Positions 26,074-33,879 of a stretch of DNA of 52,519 nucleotides are shown here, in pieces (position 1 is the first letter of the stretch; every line of letters begins with the position of its first letter). Position numbers and translations under genes: made by a program. The DNA is from Romboutsia timonensis (GTDB taxonomy: Bacteria; Bacillota; Clostridia; Peptostreptococcales; Peptostreptococcaceae): NCBI RefSeq assembly GCF_900106845.1, contig NZ_LT629850.1, forward strand, positions 2,098,931-2,151,449. The letters run 5' to 3'. The notes below the pieces were generated by a model. That model saw nothing but the letters and a program-made list of their open reading frames with translations, was not told the origin of the DNA and did no database searches.

Positions 26074-26887
26074 CTCTCCTGTTCTTAACCCCTATTTCAT
26101 AAGCTTTTAAATCTTCATAACTTCTAATGTTATTATCTAACCACTGCTTTATAATTCCTGCTACATATCCTTTATTGCACTTTCCTTTGTTTGTCGCTAT
26201 CTCTATAGCTCTTTTAAATAACTCATAATCTATAAGTTCCGATATTTCAAATAACCACTCTGCAACTATCCCATTTATAAGACCAATATTTTGTTCATAC
26301 AATTTTTTAAACCTACCTACACTATACGTAGGTTCTTCTTCTTTTTGTTTTTCTTTTTGTTTTTCTTTTTGTTTTTCTTTTTGTTTTTCTTTTTGTTTTT
26401 CTTTTTCCCCATACCCATACTCAAAGTTGTTTTCTACTTCTGGTATGGGTATCGATACCCTATCCATACCCATATTTATTTTTAATTCATTTTTATCTAA
26501 TGTGTATCCATACCCTTCACATTGCTTAAAAAATAAATTTACCATATCCATACTCTTTATTTTTTTTAATTCTTCATAAACACACTTTTTAACTTTTGGA
26601 CTTACTATTTTATTGTGCTTTATCCAATTCATTAAAAATACTTCTCTAGTTTCTTCACAATACACAATCTTTTTATACTCTACAAATCTATCTAAAAGCT
26701 TGTCTACAGTTTCTCTGTTATATCCTGTTTCAGTTTCTATTATTCTTTTAGGTAATTCATATATTCCACATTGACTTGTCTTACTATTTGTCATTAAATA
26801 TATATAAAAATATTTTTCCTCAGGTGTTAAATCAAGTACAAATCCATCTTGCCAATAGTCTATGTGTATATGCCTATAAACTGCCAT
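25928..26887 (-). CDS. Phage replisome organizer / DnaD-like replication initiation protein
   Basis: 319 residues. N-terminal winged-helix replisome organizer (YRHIHIDYWQDGFVLDLTPE, IYELPKRIIETETGYNRETV). The C-terminal part has the DnaD signature ELIDYELFKRAIEIA... and GYVAGIIKQWLDNNI. Between them is a low-complexity linker of five KEKQ-type repeats (residues ~160-182), encoded by tandem 12-bp units at about 26340-26405. AAGGGGGAGTTTAAT precedes the ATG. It directly precedes and overlaps the DnaC-like gene, the usual pair in clostridial phages. Confidence 0.87.
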   Translation of the reverse strand: MAVYRHIHIDYWQDGFVLDLTPEEKYFYIYLMTNSKTSQCGIYELPKRIIETETGYNRETVDKLLDRFVEYKKIVYCEETREVFLMNWIKHNKIVSPKVKKCVYEELKKIKSMDMVNLFFKQCEGYGYTLDKNELKINMGMDRVSIPIPEVENNFEYGYGEKEKQKEKQKEKQKEKQKEKQKEEEPTYSVGRFKKLYEQNIGLINGIVAEWLFEISELIDYELFKRAIEIATNKGKCNKGYVAGIIKQWLDNNIRSYEDLKAYEIGVKNRRDESGEYSQYKYANANERENEEYTRKPTAEEVEEIRRSIDEMRRNRGQL

Positions 26888-26983
26888 ATTAAACTCCCCC
26901 TTAGTCTAATTTTTTGTATTATTTATCTATTTATATTTACATATTTTCTATATTTGTTTATAATTAATTTAATTTCACATAAT

Positions 26984-28261
26984 TTATATAATTTTTAACA
27001 CTCTAGAAGTTGTAGTTTTCATATACCCAGCTACAATTTCAGGGTGTTCTTTTTTTAATCTAGTTGTATCTATAGTATTTCTCTCTTGTTTTTTCCAAGT
27101 AATTTTTCTATCTCCAACATAAGCAATTTCATAATTTTTCATTTGAAGTTTTAAATATTGCTCTATTGCCTTTTTCTCTTTTTCAAAATCTTTATATATT
27201 TTTACAACTTCATCATATCTTTCAAGTATTTTTTCAGCTTCAAATAATATTAATTCTTCACACTTACTATCTTTATATAATATATCTAAAGTTTTAGAAT
27301 AATCACTACTTCCATCAGGTATTGGTAGTTCATTTCCTAATATACAATTGTTCCAAAACATTTCTTCTAATTTCATGATTTCTTCTATATAATCTTCATC
27401 TCTTTCTAACTTATGAATTACTAACTCTTCATTTCCTATAAGTACAGCAACATAACAATGACTAGCTCCAGTAACTGCCATGTAGTGATTCATTTGTATT
27501 TTATAGTGAATTGGTATAGTTTTTATCCATTCTTTTTTATTAAAGCTATTGGTAACCTTACATTCTAAAAATGCTTTTTCTCCAACAACTGCTCTATCAA
27601 TATTTGCTATTGCAAATGGATATTTATCATTTCTTAAAATTCCATTTATATTCCTAACCTTCTTGCCAGTCTTTAGTGTGAACTCATTTGCTACAAAACT
27701 TTTTAACTTATTACTAAGCTCCATTTTATAGCTATTTTTATCATCTTGAATAAAATAATCTTCTTTTAAGTCCTTATCAAATTTATCATCACTATTTTGA
27801 TCAACAGGCTTGTCTTTCAAACCACTGTCCCTATGAGCATCACTATCTTGAGCAACTGGCTTGTCTTTTAAACCGCCTAAGACGTGAGCGTAGCGAATTT
27901 CATCTTCTTGAGCTTCTTCGCTTTGAATATGGCAATTTTGAACATCAACCTTTTCTTTTGAGCCACTCTCCTTATTAGCATTGATATTTTGAGCAACGGT
28001 CTTTCCTTTTGAGTCGCCTAAGAGATTAGCGTAGCAATTTTGAGCAACGGGCTCGCCTTTTGAGCCGTTGGCGACATGAGCGAAGCGAATCTCATCATCT
28101 ATCTTATCTAAATAAACTGCCATTGAGCTTTTATATGGATTAAACCCAAGTATACTCGAAGCATCACTTCCACCTATTCCACATTTTCTTTTCTTTAACC
28201 ATTCATCCTTTGGCATATCTTTAGTGTTTGCTATTATATTTGCATCTAAATATTTTCTCAT
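26984..28261 (-). CDS. YqaJ-like viral recombinase/exonuclease with an internal 17-residue repeat insertion
   Basis: 425 residues. The YqaJ (lambda Exo-type PD-(D/E)XK) core is visible as WLKKRKCGIGGSDASSILGF at ~24-43, then after a gap FVANEFTLKTGKKVRNINGI, NIDRAVVGEKAFLECK (catalytic Asp and ExK) and HYMAVTGASHCYVAVLIGN. Between YLDKID at ~50 and the core resumption at ~175 lies an insertion of ~110 residues made of 17-residue units such as GLKDKPVAQDSDAHRDS. GGGGGCTATAA precedes the ATG. The frame is intact, so the insertion is either tolerated or the protein is inactive. Confidence 0.82.
   Translation of the reverse strand: MRKYLDANIIANTKDMPKDEWLKKRKCGIGGSDASSILGFNPYKSSMAVYLDKIDDEIRFAHVANGSKGEPVAQNCYANLLGDSKGKTVAQNINANKESGSKEKVDVQNCHIQSEEAQEDEIRYAHVLGGLKDKPVAQDSDAHRDSGLKDKPVDQNSDDKFDKDLKEDYFIQDDKNSYKMELSNKLKSFVANEFTLKTGKKVRNINGILRNDKYPFAIANIDRAVVGEKAFLECKVTNSFNKKEWIKTIPIHYKIQMNHYMAVTGASHCYVAVLIGNEELVIHKLERDEDYIEEIMKLEEMFWNNCILGNELPIPDGSSDYSKTLDILYKDSKCEELILFEAEKILERYDEVVKIYKDFEKEKKAIEQYLKLQMKNYEIAYVGDRKITWKKQERNTIDTTRLKKEHPEIVAGYMKTTTSRVLKII
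27794..28092. repeat. 51-bp repeat array inside the yqaJ-like gene
   Basis: Five units starting near 27797, 27848, 27937, 27988 and 28040 share TTGAGCAAC(G/T)GGCTTG followed by CCGNNN and end in GCGTAGCGAAT-like sequence. Period is 51 bp except one interval enlarged by ~38 bp. The 3'-most unit matches the intergenic repeat at 14722-14785, and a degenerate copy lies at 30233-30275. Confidence 0.8.
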
Positions 28262-28460
28262 TTATAGCCCCCAAATCTATAATTTAAAATTTACTAATTT
28301 TAGTATTAATTTTCTGATCTGTTTTTAGTATTACTAAAACTTTTTTACGCTTAATATTTCTAAAATTTCTTAATCTACAAAACTTTTACTATCATTTTAC
28401 TTTCTTACACTAAATATAAGTTACTCTCTAAATCATAAGCTCTTTTAGAAATAATAACTC

Positions 28461-29294
28461 TTATGAAATATAAGTTTTATTTTCGGTTAAATTACTAAAT
28501 AGCTCTAAAAAGTACATCTGACCTTTTCCTGTTATAAGTGTCGTAGCTGTAAGTAATTCACCTTTAACAGTTTTTACTATACTTTCAGCAACCTTAAAAA
28601 GACCCTGCTTAACGTAGATTTGTTTGGGCATATTTTTATCCTTACCAACTTTTATAAGGTATCCATTATCCCTTAATATAGTAAATAATCTGTTTCTACC
28701 AATATTTATATTATTATTGTTTAAAACCTTTGCAAATTGCCCTATAGTTATTGCATCAGATGAAGTTGCAATACTTTTTCCAAAGTTTGTGTATGGCTTA
28801 TCTATTGTTATAGTAGCTTCAAGATGTTTAGCTTTTTCCTCAAGTAATCTTCTTTGCTCTCTTTCATATTTTAATTTAGTAGCCATTTCTATTATAAAAT
28901 CTGGATCATCTAAAGTTTTATTTATAACCTCTTCACTCATATAAGCTCCATGTTTTCTTATACTCGGAAGTACTTCATCCATAACCCACTTTTCAAATCT
29001 TCTAGCACTAGGTAGTTTTGATTTTATAATAAGCCTGTATAAATTTCCTTCATCTATAAATTTTTTAGTAACTACTTTAAAAGCTTTACTATTATCTTTT
29101 TTAATTCCTGTTACTACCCTTACGTCGGAAAACACGACCCCCTCTTCATTACAATGTCTAGATATTGCATCTCTAGGATTTGAGTATCCAAGTATAGTAG
29201 CAACTTCTATTGCTTCTATATATTCTTTGTTATTTTTTACAATTACACTTAATTGTCCAAATTCATCATTTTCAAATACTTTTAAATTATCCAT
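28461..29294 (-). CDS. Phage antirepressor (Bro-N plus KilAC domains)
   Basis: 277 residues. Residues ~1-115 are a BRO-N domain (LKVFENDEFGQLSVIVKNN, VATILGYSNPRDAISRHC, SARRFEKWVMDEVLPSIRKHG). Residues ~165-265 are a KilAC/ANT domain (ITIGQFAKVLNNNNINIGRN, RLFTILRDNGYLI, KNMPKQIYVKQGLF). It should counter the CI-type repressor or act in phage development. AAGGGGATAATAGA precedes the ATG. It is in line with the Cro-like gene upstream on the minus strand. Confidence 0.9.
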   Translation of the reverse strand: MDNLKVFENDEFGQLSVIVKNNKEYIEAIEVATILGYSNPRDAISRHCNEEGVVFSDVRVVTGIKKDNSKAFKVVTKKFIDEGNLYRLIIKSKLPSARRFEKWVMDEVLPSIRKHGAYMSEEVINKTLDDPDFIIEMATKLKYEREQRRLLEEKAKHLEATITIDKPYTNFGKSIATSSDAITIGQFAKVLNNNNINIGRNRLFTILRDNGYLIKVGKDKNMPKQIYVKQGLFKVAESIVKTVKGELLTATTLITGKGQMYFLELFSNLTENKTYIS

Positions 29295-29351
29295 TCTATT
29301 ATCCCCTTAAAAAAAATTATCAAATTGGAAAGTTTTAATTTAAAATTTTTT

Positions 29352-29567
29352 CTATCTACTTATAGCTGAATTAAAAAATATATCATTTACTTCGTTTAAA
29401 TTAAGCTTAAGTAAACTACTTATTTTCTTAGCTTCATCTAATGTAAATTCCCTTTTACCATTTTCTTTTGCATTATAACTTTTTATGGTAATTCCAAGTT
29501 CTTTTGCTATTTCTTCTTGTGTTAAATCAAATAATACTCTCTTTGATTTAAGTATTCTAGGTCCCAT
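29352..29567 (-). CDS. Cro-like XRE-family repressor
   Basis: 71-residue helix-turn-helix protein (LFDLTQEEIAKELGITIKSY, then NAKENGKREFTLDEAKKISS). It is the first gene of the early minus-strand operon and is divergent from the CI-like gene at 29817, the standard lysogeny-switch arrangement. AAAGGGGAGAATAAAA precedes the ATG. Confidence 0.88.
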   Translation of the reverse strand: MGPRILKSKRVLFDLTQEEIAKELGITIKSYNAKENGKREFTLDEAKKISSLLKLNLNEVNDIFFNSAISR

Positions 29568-29667
29568 TTTTATTCTCCCCTTTCTATATTTTGTTTTATA
29601 AAATTCTATTTTTCTTTCCTTTGTGATAATTTTATAATATATCCAAAAATTGTTAAGGTCAATAGTT

Positions 29668-29778
29668 TTTTGTCATTTTTATTATCAAAATTATCATTTT
29701 CATTATAACTTTGTCATTTTTTACTTATTTTATTACCATAAATACTTTTTTATTGTCATTTTTATTTTAAAATGATAT
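29668..29778. promoter_or_regulatory. Candidate lysogeny-switch operator with three spaced repeats
   Basis: TGTCATTTTT occurs at 29671, 29712 and 29754, spaced 41-42 bp (about four helical turns). The third is part of ATCATTTT-like dyad TGTCATTTTTATTTTAAAAT followed by GATA. TTATCATTTTCATTATAA at ~29691 may be a fourth half-site. The region lies between divergent Cro and CI genes. Confidence 0.55.
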
Positions 29779-29816
29779 TATCTAATTAGAAAAATTTGTT
29801 AAAGGAGTGATTCTTA

Positions 29817-30221
29817 GTGGGAATTATAGCAGAACGAATAACTAAAGCTAGAAAAGAATTAGGATTAAATCAAAAAGAACTAGCTAAAAAAGCTAATTTA
29901 ACAGAAGCTAATTTATCTAGATACGAAAACGGAATAAGAGAGCCAAAGTCTGCTGTACTTGCAAGACTTGCAGATGCCCTAGAGGTAAGTACTGATTATT
30001 TAGTTGGTCTTACTGATGAAAAAAATTATGATTCTTATGATGTAAATAAAAAAGACGAGGACGATATCCTTTTAGCACTTAAAGATTTAGAATCTCGTTT
30101 AAAAAATAGTGATTCTATAACATTTTGTGGTCAACCTGCATCTGATGAAGCTATCGATGGAATACTTCACTCTATAAAAGCTGGTATATCTTTAGCCATT
30201 AGCGATATAAAGCGAAAATAA
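29817..30221 (+). CDS. CI-like XRE-family phage repressor
   Basis: 134 residues with a GTG start (AAAGGAGTGATTCTTA before it). N-terminal helix-turn-helix ITKARKELGLNQKELAKKAN, then LTEANLSRYENGIREPKSAV. The C-terminal half is short and lacks a Ser/Lys LexA-type peptidase, so de-repression is probably by the ImmA/IrrE protease encoded downstream. It is divergent from the Cro-like gene. Confidence 0.9.
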   Translation: MGIIAERITKARKELGLNQKELAKKANLTEANLSRYENGIREPKSAVLARLADALEVSTDYLVGLTDEKNYDSYDVNKKDEDDILLALKDLESRLKNSDSITFCGQPASDEAIDGILHSIKAGISLAISDIKRK

Positions 30222-30232
30222 ATTTACTTACA

Positions 30233-30275
30233 TTTGAGCAACGGAAAAGTTCGTTAGCGATATTAGCAAAGCGAA
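30233..30275. repeat. Degenerate copy of the yqaJ-type repeat
   Basis: TTTGAGCAACGG, then GTTCGTTAGCGATATTAGC and AAAGCGAATTTT follow the consensus of the 51-bp units. It lies in the gap between the CI-like and ImmA genes. Confidence 0.6.
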
Positions 30276-30305
30276 TTTTATTATCATTTAAAAGGGGAGA
30301 TATAT

Positions 30306-30824
30306 TTGAATATAGAGCTTATAAAGGAAAAAGTTAGATTAGTTAAATTAAGCCATGAAGGTAAAAGTATTATTGAAATTTTTAGGGATTTAAATTTTGT
30401 AATTGGTTATTTAGATGATAATTATCCATATATAAATGAAACTAAAGGGTGTAATATTAAAACTACTAAATTAAGAGCTGTACTTCTTAACCCTAATCTT
30501 TGTGAAAATGAATTGATAGAAGTATTAACTCATGAACTTGGACATGTTTATGTTCATCCTAATATTAATACTTTTAAGATACATGAAATAGATCCTGTTT
30601 GGGTTAAACATCTTGAACTAGAAGCCGATACTTTCGCTTCTGAGTATTTATTAGATGATGATATTTTTGAAAAATATATTGATTTGAGTTTTGAACAACT
30701 AGCTTCTGAATTAGGAATTTCTACTCACCTTGTTATGCTTAAATTTAATAATTTAAGTAATGATAAGAAAAAAGAACTTGAAGAAATTTATATAAATAAT
30801 TATTCACTTTTTAATTCTATATAA
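30306..30824 (+). CDS. ImmA/IrrE family metallo-endopeptidase
   Basis: 172 residues, TTG start after AGGGGAGATATA. Zinc motif HELGH at 76-80 with the downstream ELEADTFASEYLL helix that supplies the third ligand. Such proteases cleave the cognate XRE repressor to induce the element. It follows the CI-like gene by 84 bp in the same direction, as in ICEBs1 and many clostridial prophages. The N-terminal ~70 residues contain the typical GCNIKTTKLRAVLLNP strand pair. Confidence 0.9.
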   Translation: MNIELIKEKVRLVKLSHEGKSIIEIFRDLNFVIGYLDDNYPYINETKGCNIKTTKLRAVLLNPNLCENELIEVLTHELGHVYVHPNINTFKIHEIDPVWVKHLELEADTFASEYLLDDDIFEKYIDLSFEQLASELGISTHLVMLKFNNLSNDKKKELEEIYINNYSLFNSI

Positions 30825-30829
30825 TTTTA

Positions 30830-30860
30830 GGCTATGTTTGATAATTATGTTATAAATTTA
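30830..30860. repeat. Solo IS1595-like end
   Basis: GGCTATGTTTGATAATTATG followed by TTATAAAT resembles the ends at 4391, 33725 and 36194. It points rightward. No matching inverted partner was found nearby, so it is called a relic. Confidence 0.45.
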
Positions 30861-30870
30861 AAATAAAAGT

Positions 30871-30969
30871 AGCTAGGCATTTGGTAGTGATATGCTACCT
30901 TTATGGTGGCCAGTTAAAATAATAAAGCTGTCATCATGAAGGAAGCATATCATTTTACCTCATCTAGCT
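30871..30969. ncRNA. Long imperfect hairpin, ~99 nt
   Basis: AGCTAGGCATTTGGTAGTGA followed by TATGC at 30871-30895 pairs imperfectly with GCATATCATTTTACCTCATC followed by TAGCT at 30945-30969. Inner segments CCTTTATGGTGG and TCATCATGAAGG extend the stem towards an ~18-nt loop. A folded RNA or a small palindromic repeat are both possible. It may also terminate the globin transcript. Transcription has not been shown. Confidence 0.45.
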
Positions 30970-31035
30970 TTCTCATAGTTATAATATATATTTTAGTCTC
31001 CTAATATATCAATACTTTAATGACCTTTTAATAAA

Positions 31036-31503
31036 TTACATTTTTTGATGTATTTGATTATCTCTACATACTTGATCTATATACATATCTTTTTCTACAT
31101 CTATAAATACTTTAGCTATAACTTCATAAGCTTCTGCCCATGCATTTAAAACATCTTCTGTTGCTGCATCCCCTAAAACTTCTTTTATTGCTAATAATAA
31201 ATTCTTACCTACTATTGGATAATGCTCTGGTTTTACATTTGAATTAACATGAATGTTTCCTATTTTCTTTACTGCTGGTAATAATACCTCTAAATTATCT
31301 ATATTTTGAGCTGCTGCTAGTATTGTCATTGCTAGTGCCTTTGGTTGTTCTCCAGATTCTTGTTTATCCATATTAAACATTTCTTTTACTTCTGGATTAT
31401 TCGTAAACATTGTTTTGTAGAAAGTTTTTGTTATTTCTAATCCATGCTCCTTTAATACTGGTACTGTACTTTTTACTATTTCTATTGTTTTTTGACTTAA
31501 CAT
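31036..31503 (-). CDS. Single-domain globin (flavohaemoglobin-like haem protein)
   Basis: 155-residue globin resembling the haem domain of flavohaemoglobins and Vitreoscilla/Campylobacter single-domain globins, without reductase domains. Diagnostic segments are [19 protein letters not shown] (A-B helices), MAMTILAAA-like distal region, and [19 protein letters not shown], where His is the proximal haem ligand. Likely function is NO or O2 binding and NO detoxification. AAAAGGAGTGAGTAAGT precedes the ATG. A dyad resembling an NsrR box lies upstream (31522-31543), and an NsrR-like gene is nearby. Confidence 0.9.
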   Translation of the reverse strand: MLSQKTIEIVKSTVPVLKEHGLEITKTFYKTMFTNNPEVKEMFNMDKQESGEQPKALAMTILAAAQNIDNLEVLLPAVKKIGNIHVNSNVKPEHYPIVGKNLLLAIKEVLGDAATEDVLNAWAEAYEVIAKVFIDVEKDMYIDQVCRDNQIHQKM

Positions 31504-31521
31504 ACTTACTCACTCCTTTTT

Positions 31522-31543
31522 AATGTGTATTTTATATGCACTT
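31522..31543. promoter_or_regulatory. Candidate NsrR box upstream of the globin gene
   Basis: GTGTATTTTATATGCAC is a near dyad (GTGTAT / ATGCAC) like the NsrR consensus ATGTATTTTAAATACAT. Located just upstream of the ribosome site. Confidence 0.5.
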
Positions 31544-31630
31544 TTTATTTATTAAATAATTTACCCAATTGTTTTTTATATAAACATTTTTTTAAAGATA
31601 ATATATTCTTTATTCTCAATTCAATTTAAA

Positions 31631-32005
31631 TCATATCTTTATAGTTTTAATTTTAAATATAAAGTAATAATATTTAAATATAATAACTATTATTAAAAAT
31701 AACTTTATATATAAGTTATTTAAAATTACCAATGGAAATGCAATCATTATATCCGCAAAAGTTGATATATATATCTTTTGTTTTAAGGTCATAGACTTAT
31801 TAAGTATAAAATTTTCTAAGTACTTTTTGTATATTTTGCTAGATTTAAACCAAGCTTCAAATTTATTTGACCCTCTAGCAAAACAATATGATGTTAAAAG
31901 TAAAAATGGTACTGTAGGTAATATAGGAAGTACTGTCCCGATTATCCCTAATAAAAGAGATATAACTCCTACAATAACAAATATTATTTTTTTAATTCTA
32001 TTCAT
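31631..32005 (-). CDS. DUF454 (YbaN) family inner membrane protein
   Basis: 124 residues with the DUF454 signature: FVIVGVISLLLGIIGTVLPI, then LPTVPFLLLTSYCFARGSNK and FEAWFKSSKIYKKYLENF. Three to four membrane segments. The role is unknown. Related genes often sit near nitrite/NO metabolism. AGGAGAGTTTT precedes the ATG, with a candidate NsrR box 20-40 bp upstream. Confidence 0.88.
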   Translation of the reverse strand: MNRIKKIIFVIVGVISLLLGIIGTVLPILPTVPFLLLTSYCFARGSNKFEAWFKSSKIYKKYLENFILNKSMTLKQKIYISTFADIMIAFPLVILNNLYIKLFLIIVIIFKYYYFIFKIKTIKI

Positions 32006-32025
32006 AAAACTCTCCTATTTTTTAA

Positions 32026-32045
32026 ATATGTATTCTATATACCCT
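32026..32045. promoter_or_regulatory. Candidate NsrR box upstream of the DUF454 gene
   Basis: AATATGTATTCTATATACCC matches the left half and centre of the NsrR-type dyad ATGTATNNNNNATAC. It lies between the DUF454 gene and the divergent Rrf2 gene and could serve both. Confidence 0.5.
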
Positions 32046-32152
32046 TTTTAGTTTTGTATAACATATAATTTTTTAATTATAGTTAATATTGTATTCAAGC
32101 TAATATAATTTATAATAATATATAATAATCAAATTATATTAAGGAGAATTTT

Positions 32153-32548
32153 ATGTATTTATCTAAATTTACTGATTATAGTTTTAGAATATTAATTTAT
32201 CTAGGCAATAACCCAAATAAACTTTTTACAGTAGATGAATTATCAAATACACTTAATTTATCTACTCATCATATAAAAAAAATAATTTATAAATTAGCTA
32301 AAAATGGATATATTTCATCTTCTAAAGGAAGAAATGGTGGTATAAAGCTAGGAATGGATTCAAAAAATATAAACTTAGGTAAACTTCTTGAAATAACAGA
32401 AGATAATTTAAATATTGTAGAATGTTTTTCTACTGATAATAACACTTGCAATCTTAATGATTCTTGTAAATTAAAACCAATTATAAATGATGCTTTAAGT
32501 TCATTTATAACTGAATTTTATAAATATACCTTATATGATATCCTTTAA
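32153..32548 (+). CDS. Rrf2 family regulator, NsrR-like (NO-sensing Fe-S repressor)
   Basis: 131 residues. Rrf2 winged helix at the N-terminus (YLSKFTDYSFRILIYLGNNP, VDELSNTLNLSTHHIKKIIY, then SSKGRNGGIKL). The cluster motif CFSTDNNTCNLNDSC has Cys-X7-Cys-X5-Cys spacing, as in NsrR, and not the SufR/IscR pattern. It should carry an Fe-S cluster that NO destroys, releasing the globin and DUF454 genes. AAGGAGAATTTT precedes the ATG. Divergent from the DUF454 gene; a terminator follows. Confidence 0.88.
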   Translation: MYLSKFTDYSFRILIYLGNNPNKLFTVDELSNTLNLSTHHIKKIIYKLAKNGYISSSKGRNGGIKLGMDSKNINLGKLLEITEDNLNIVECFSTDNNTCNLNDSCKLKPIINDALSSFITEFYKYTLYDIL

Positions 32549-32574
32549 TATTAAAATATTATATCTCCTAAGAT

Positions 32575-32637
32575 GATATGAGCCCTTTATGACAAAAGTT
32601 TTATTATTTTAACGGTCTACAATAAAGGTCTCATATC
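32575..32637. terminator. Terminator after the NsrR-like gene
   Basis: GATATGAGCCCTTTAT and ATAAAGGTCTCATATC arms pair (one mismatch) around a 31-nt loop. Confidence 0.65.
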
Positions 32638-32852
32638 AAAATTAGTATAGTCTATTTATAATTTTTCTTACAAAAACACGCTTCGTTACTTGTTATACAG
32701 TTTATTATTATCAATTCTAAACGTTCTATAAATTTATTCTAATAATATAAGCCTCATTAACTAATGATAAAAAATTCATAATTGTTATATTCTTAGAGAT
32801 AACGATAGTTTTAATATCATCTAAATAAATGTAATTTGTGGGAGGAATATAA

Positions 32853-33722
32853 GTGAAATTAGATAAACAGGATAAAAAAATATTAATATGGGGATTTATA
32901 ATAGGAACAATATTAAACCTTTTTATAGATAAAGCCATAGATTCAGTAATTATGTTAGGGGTATTATATTTTATACATAAATATGTAGATGTTAATAAAT
33001 ATACGGAAAATATAGAATTTATAAATAAAGAAAAGTACATTGAAAGCTTAAATAAAATAATTAAGTTTTTAGATATTTATATAATAATAAAGATTATATT
33101 AATACTAGTTACCAAGATGGGTGGGTTTAATGGAGTAGAGCTTGTTTTACTTGGACAAATTATATTAATATATAATGAAAAACTTCAAAGAAAATACATA
33201 AAATCTATAAATGGTGTTGAAATAGAAAAAAAGAAAAATTTACTTAACAATAAAGCTTTGACAGGTGTGATACTAATTGTATTTATAGGCTTTACATACA
33301 ATTATTTTAATAAGATAGAATTTGAAGATAATCACATAAATTCACCAAAATATAAATATGAGTTAACTTATGATAAAGAAAATAAAAGGATTGTAGATTT
33401 TAGTGGAAATGGATTTTCTATGGTGGCTACAGAAAATGAAGAAAATACGAAATATTTTAATAGATATATAAAAGATATTGAATTATTGTCAGTTATAGAT
33501 GTTTTAGAAGATTATTCTAAGGATGCACTATTATTTATGTTTGTATTAGCTTTTAGTCAATTTAATTTTAAAGATAAAAATAAAAATAAAAAGGCAGATT
33601 CGGTATTTTTTAATATATTTTTAATTTTAGCATTGATATTTAGCTCTGTAGCATTTAATACTTATAGCATAGATTTAGAATTTAAAGTTATGTCAAATTT
33701 TGCTGATTATAGTTTATATTAA
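32853..33722 (+). CDS. Hypothetical membrane protein, 289 aa
   Basis: Not recognised. GTG start after GGGAGGAATATAA. There are hydrophobic segments at ~9-45 (two), ~70-90, ~95-110, ~137-152, ~227-240 and ~251-270, so six or seven membrane helices. A soluble loop at ~155-225 (EFEDNHINSPKYKYELTYDK and so on) probably faces outside. The ending FKVMSNFADYSLY is short. It stands alone and is followed 2 bp later by an IS1595-like end, so the 3' end could have been altered by that insertion. Confidence 0.65.
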   Translation: MKLDKQDKKILIWGFIIGTILNLFIDKAIDSVIMLGVLYFIHKYVDVNKYTENIEFINKEKYIESLNKIIKFLDIYIIIKIILILVTKMGGFNGVELVLLGQIILIYNEKLQRKYIKSINGVEIEKKKNLLNNKALTGVILIVFIGFTYNYFNKIEFEDNHINSPKYKYELTYDKENKRIVDFSGNGFSMVATENEENTKYFNRYIKDIELLSVIDVLEDYSKDALLFMFVLAFSQFNFKDKNKNKKADSVFFNIFLILALIFSSVAFNTYSIDLEFKVMSNFADYSLY

Positions 33723-33724
33723 TA

Positions 33725-33755
33725 GGCTTTGTTAGATAATTTCGTTATAAATATT
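33725..33755. repeat. IS1595-like end upstream of the GNAT unit
   Basis: GGCTTTGTTAGATAATTTCG followed by TTATAAAT is similar to the cassette ends at 4391/8088. The order end, terminator, GTAATATATTAAAATT-like box, minus-strand gene, TTGTTATATAATAC promoter is the same as in the copy at 36194. Confidence 0.55.
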
Positions 33756-33760
33756 AGTTA

Positions 33761-33803
33761 AAAAGGCTAGAAACGTTACAATGTATTGATTTCTAGCCTT
33801 TTT
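33761..33803. terminator. Terminator between hypothetical membrane protein and GNAT gene
   Basis: AAAAAGGCTAGAAA and TTTCTAGCCTTTTT perfect arms; functional for both convergent genes. Confidence 0.8.
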
Positions 33804-33879
33804 ATATTAAAAAATAATAGTTCATAATATATTAAAATTGTATATTAACTAATAATTTTGATTAGAAAAAATATTATCA

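Noticed and set aside
26291-26485. Phe-rich plus-strand frame opposite the DnaD-like gene
   Set aside because: It is the antisense of the KEKQ repeats, low complexity only.
27794-28092. CRISPR array
   Set aside because: The 51-bp units are contiguous degenerate repeats in a coding frame with no constant-length unique spacers, and no cas genes are present.
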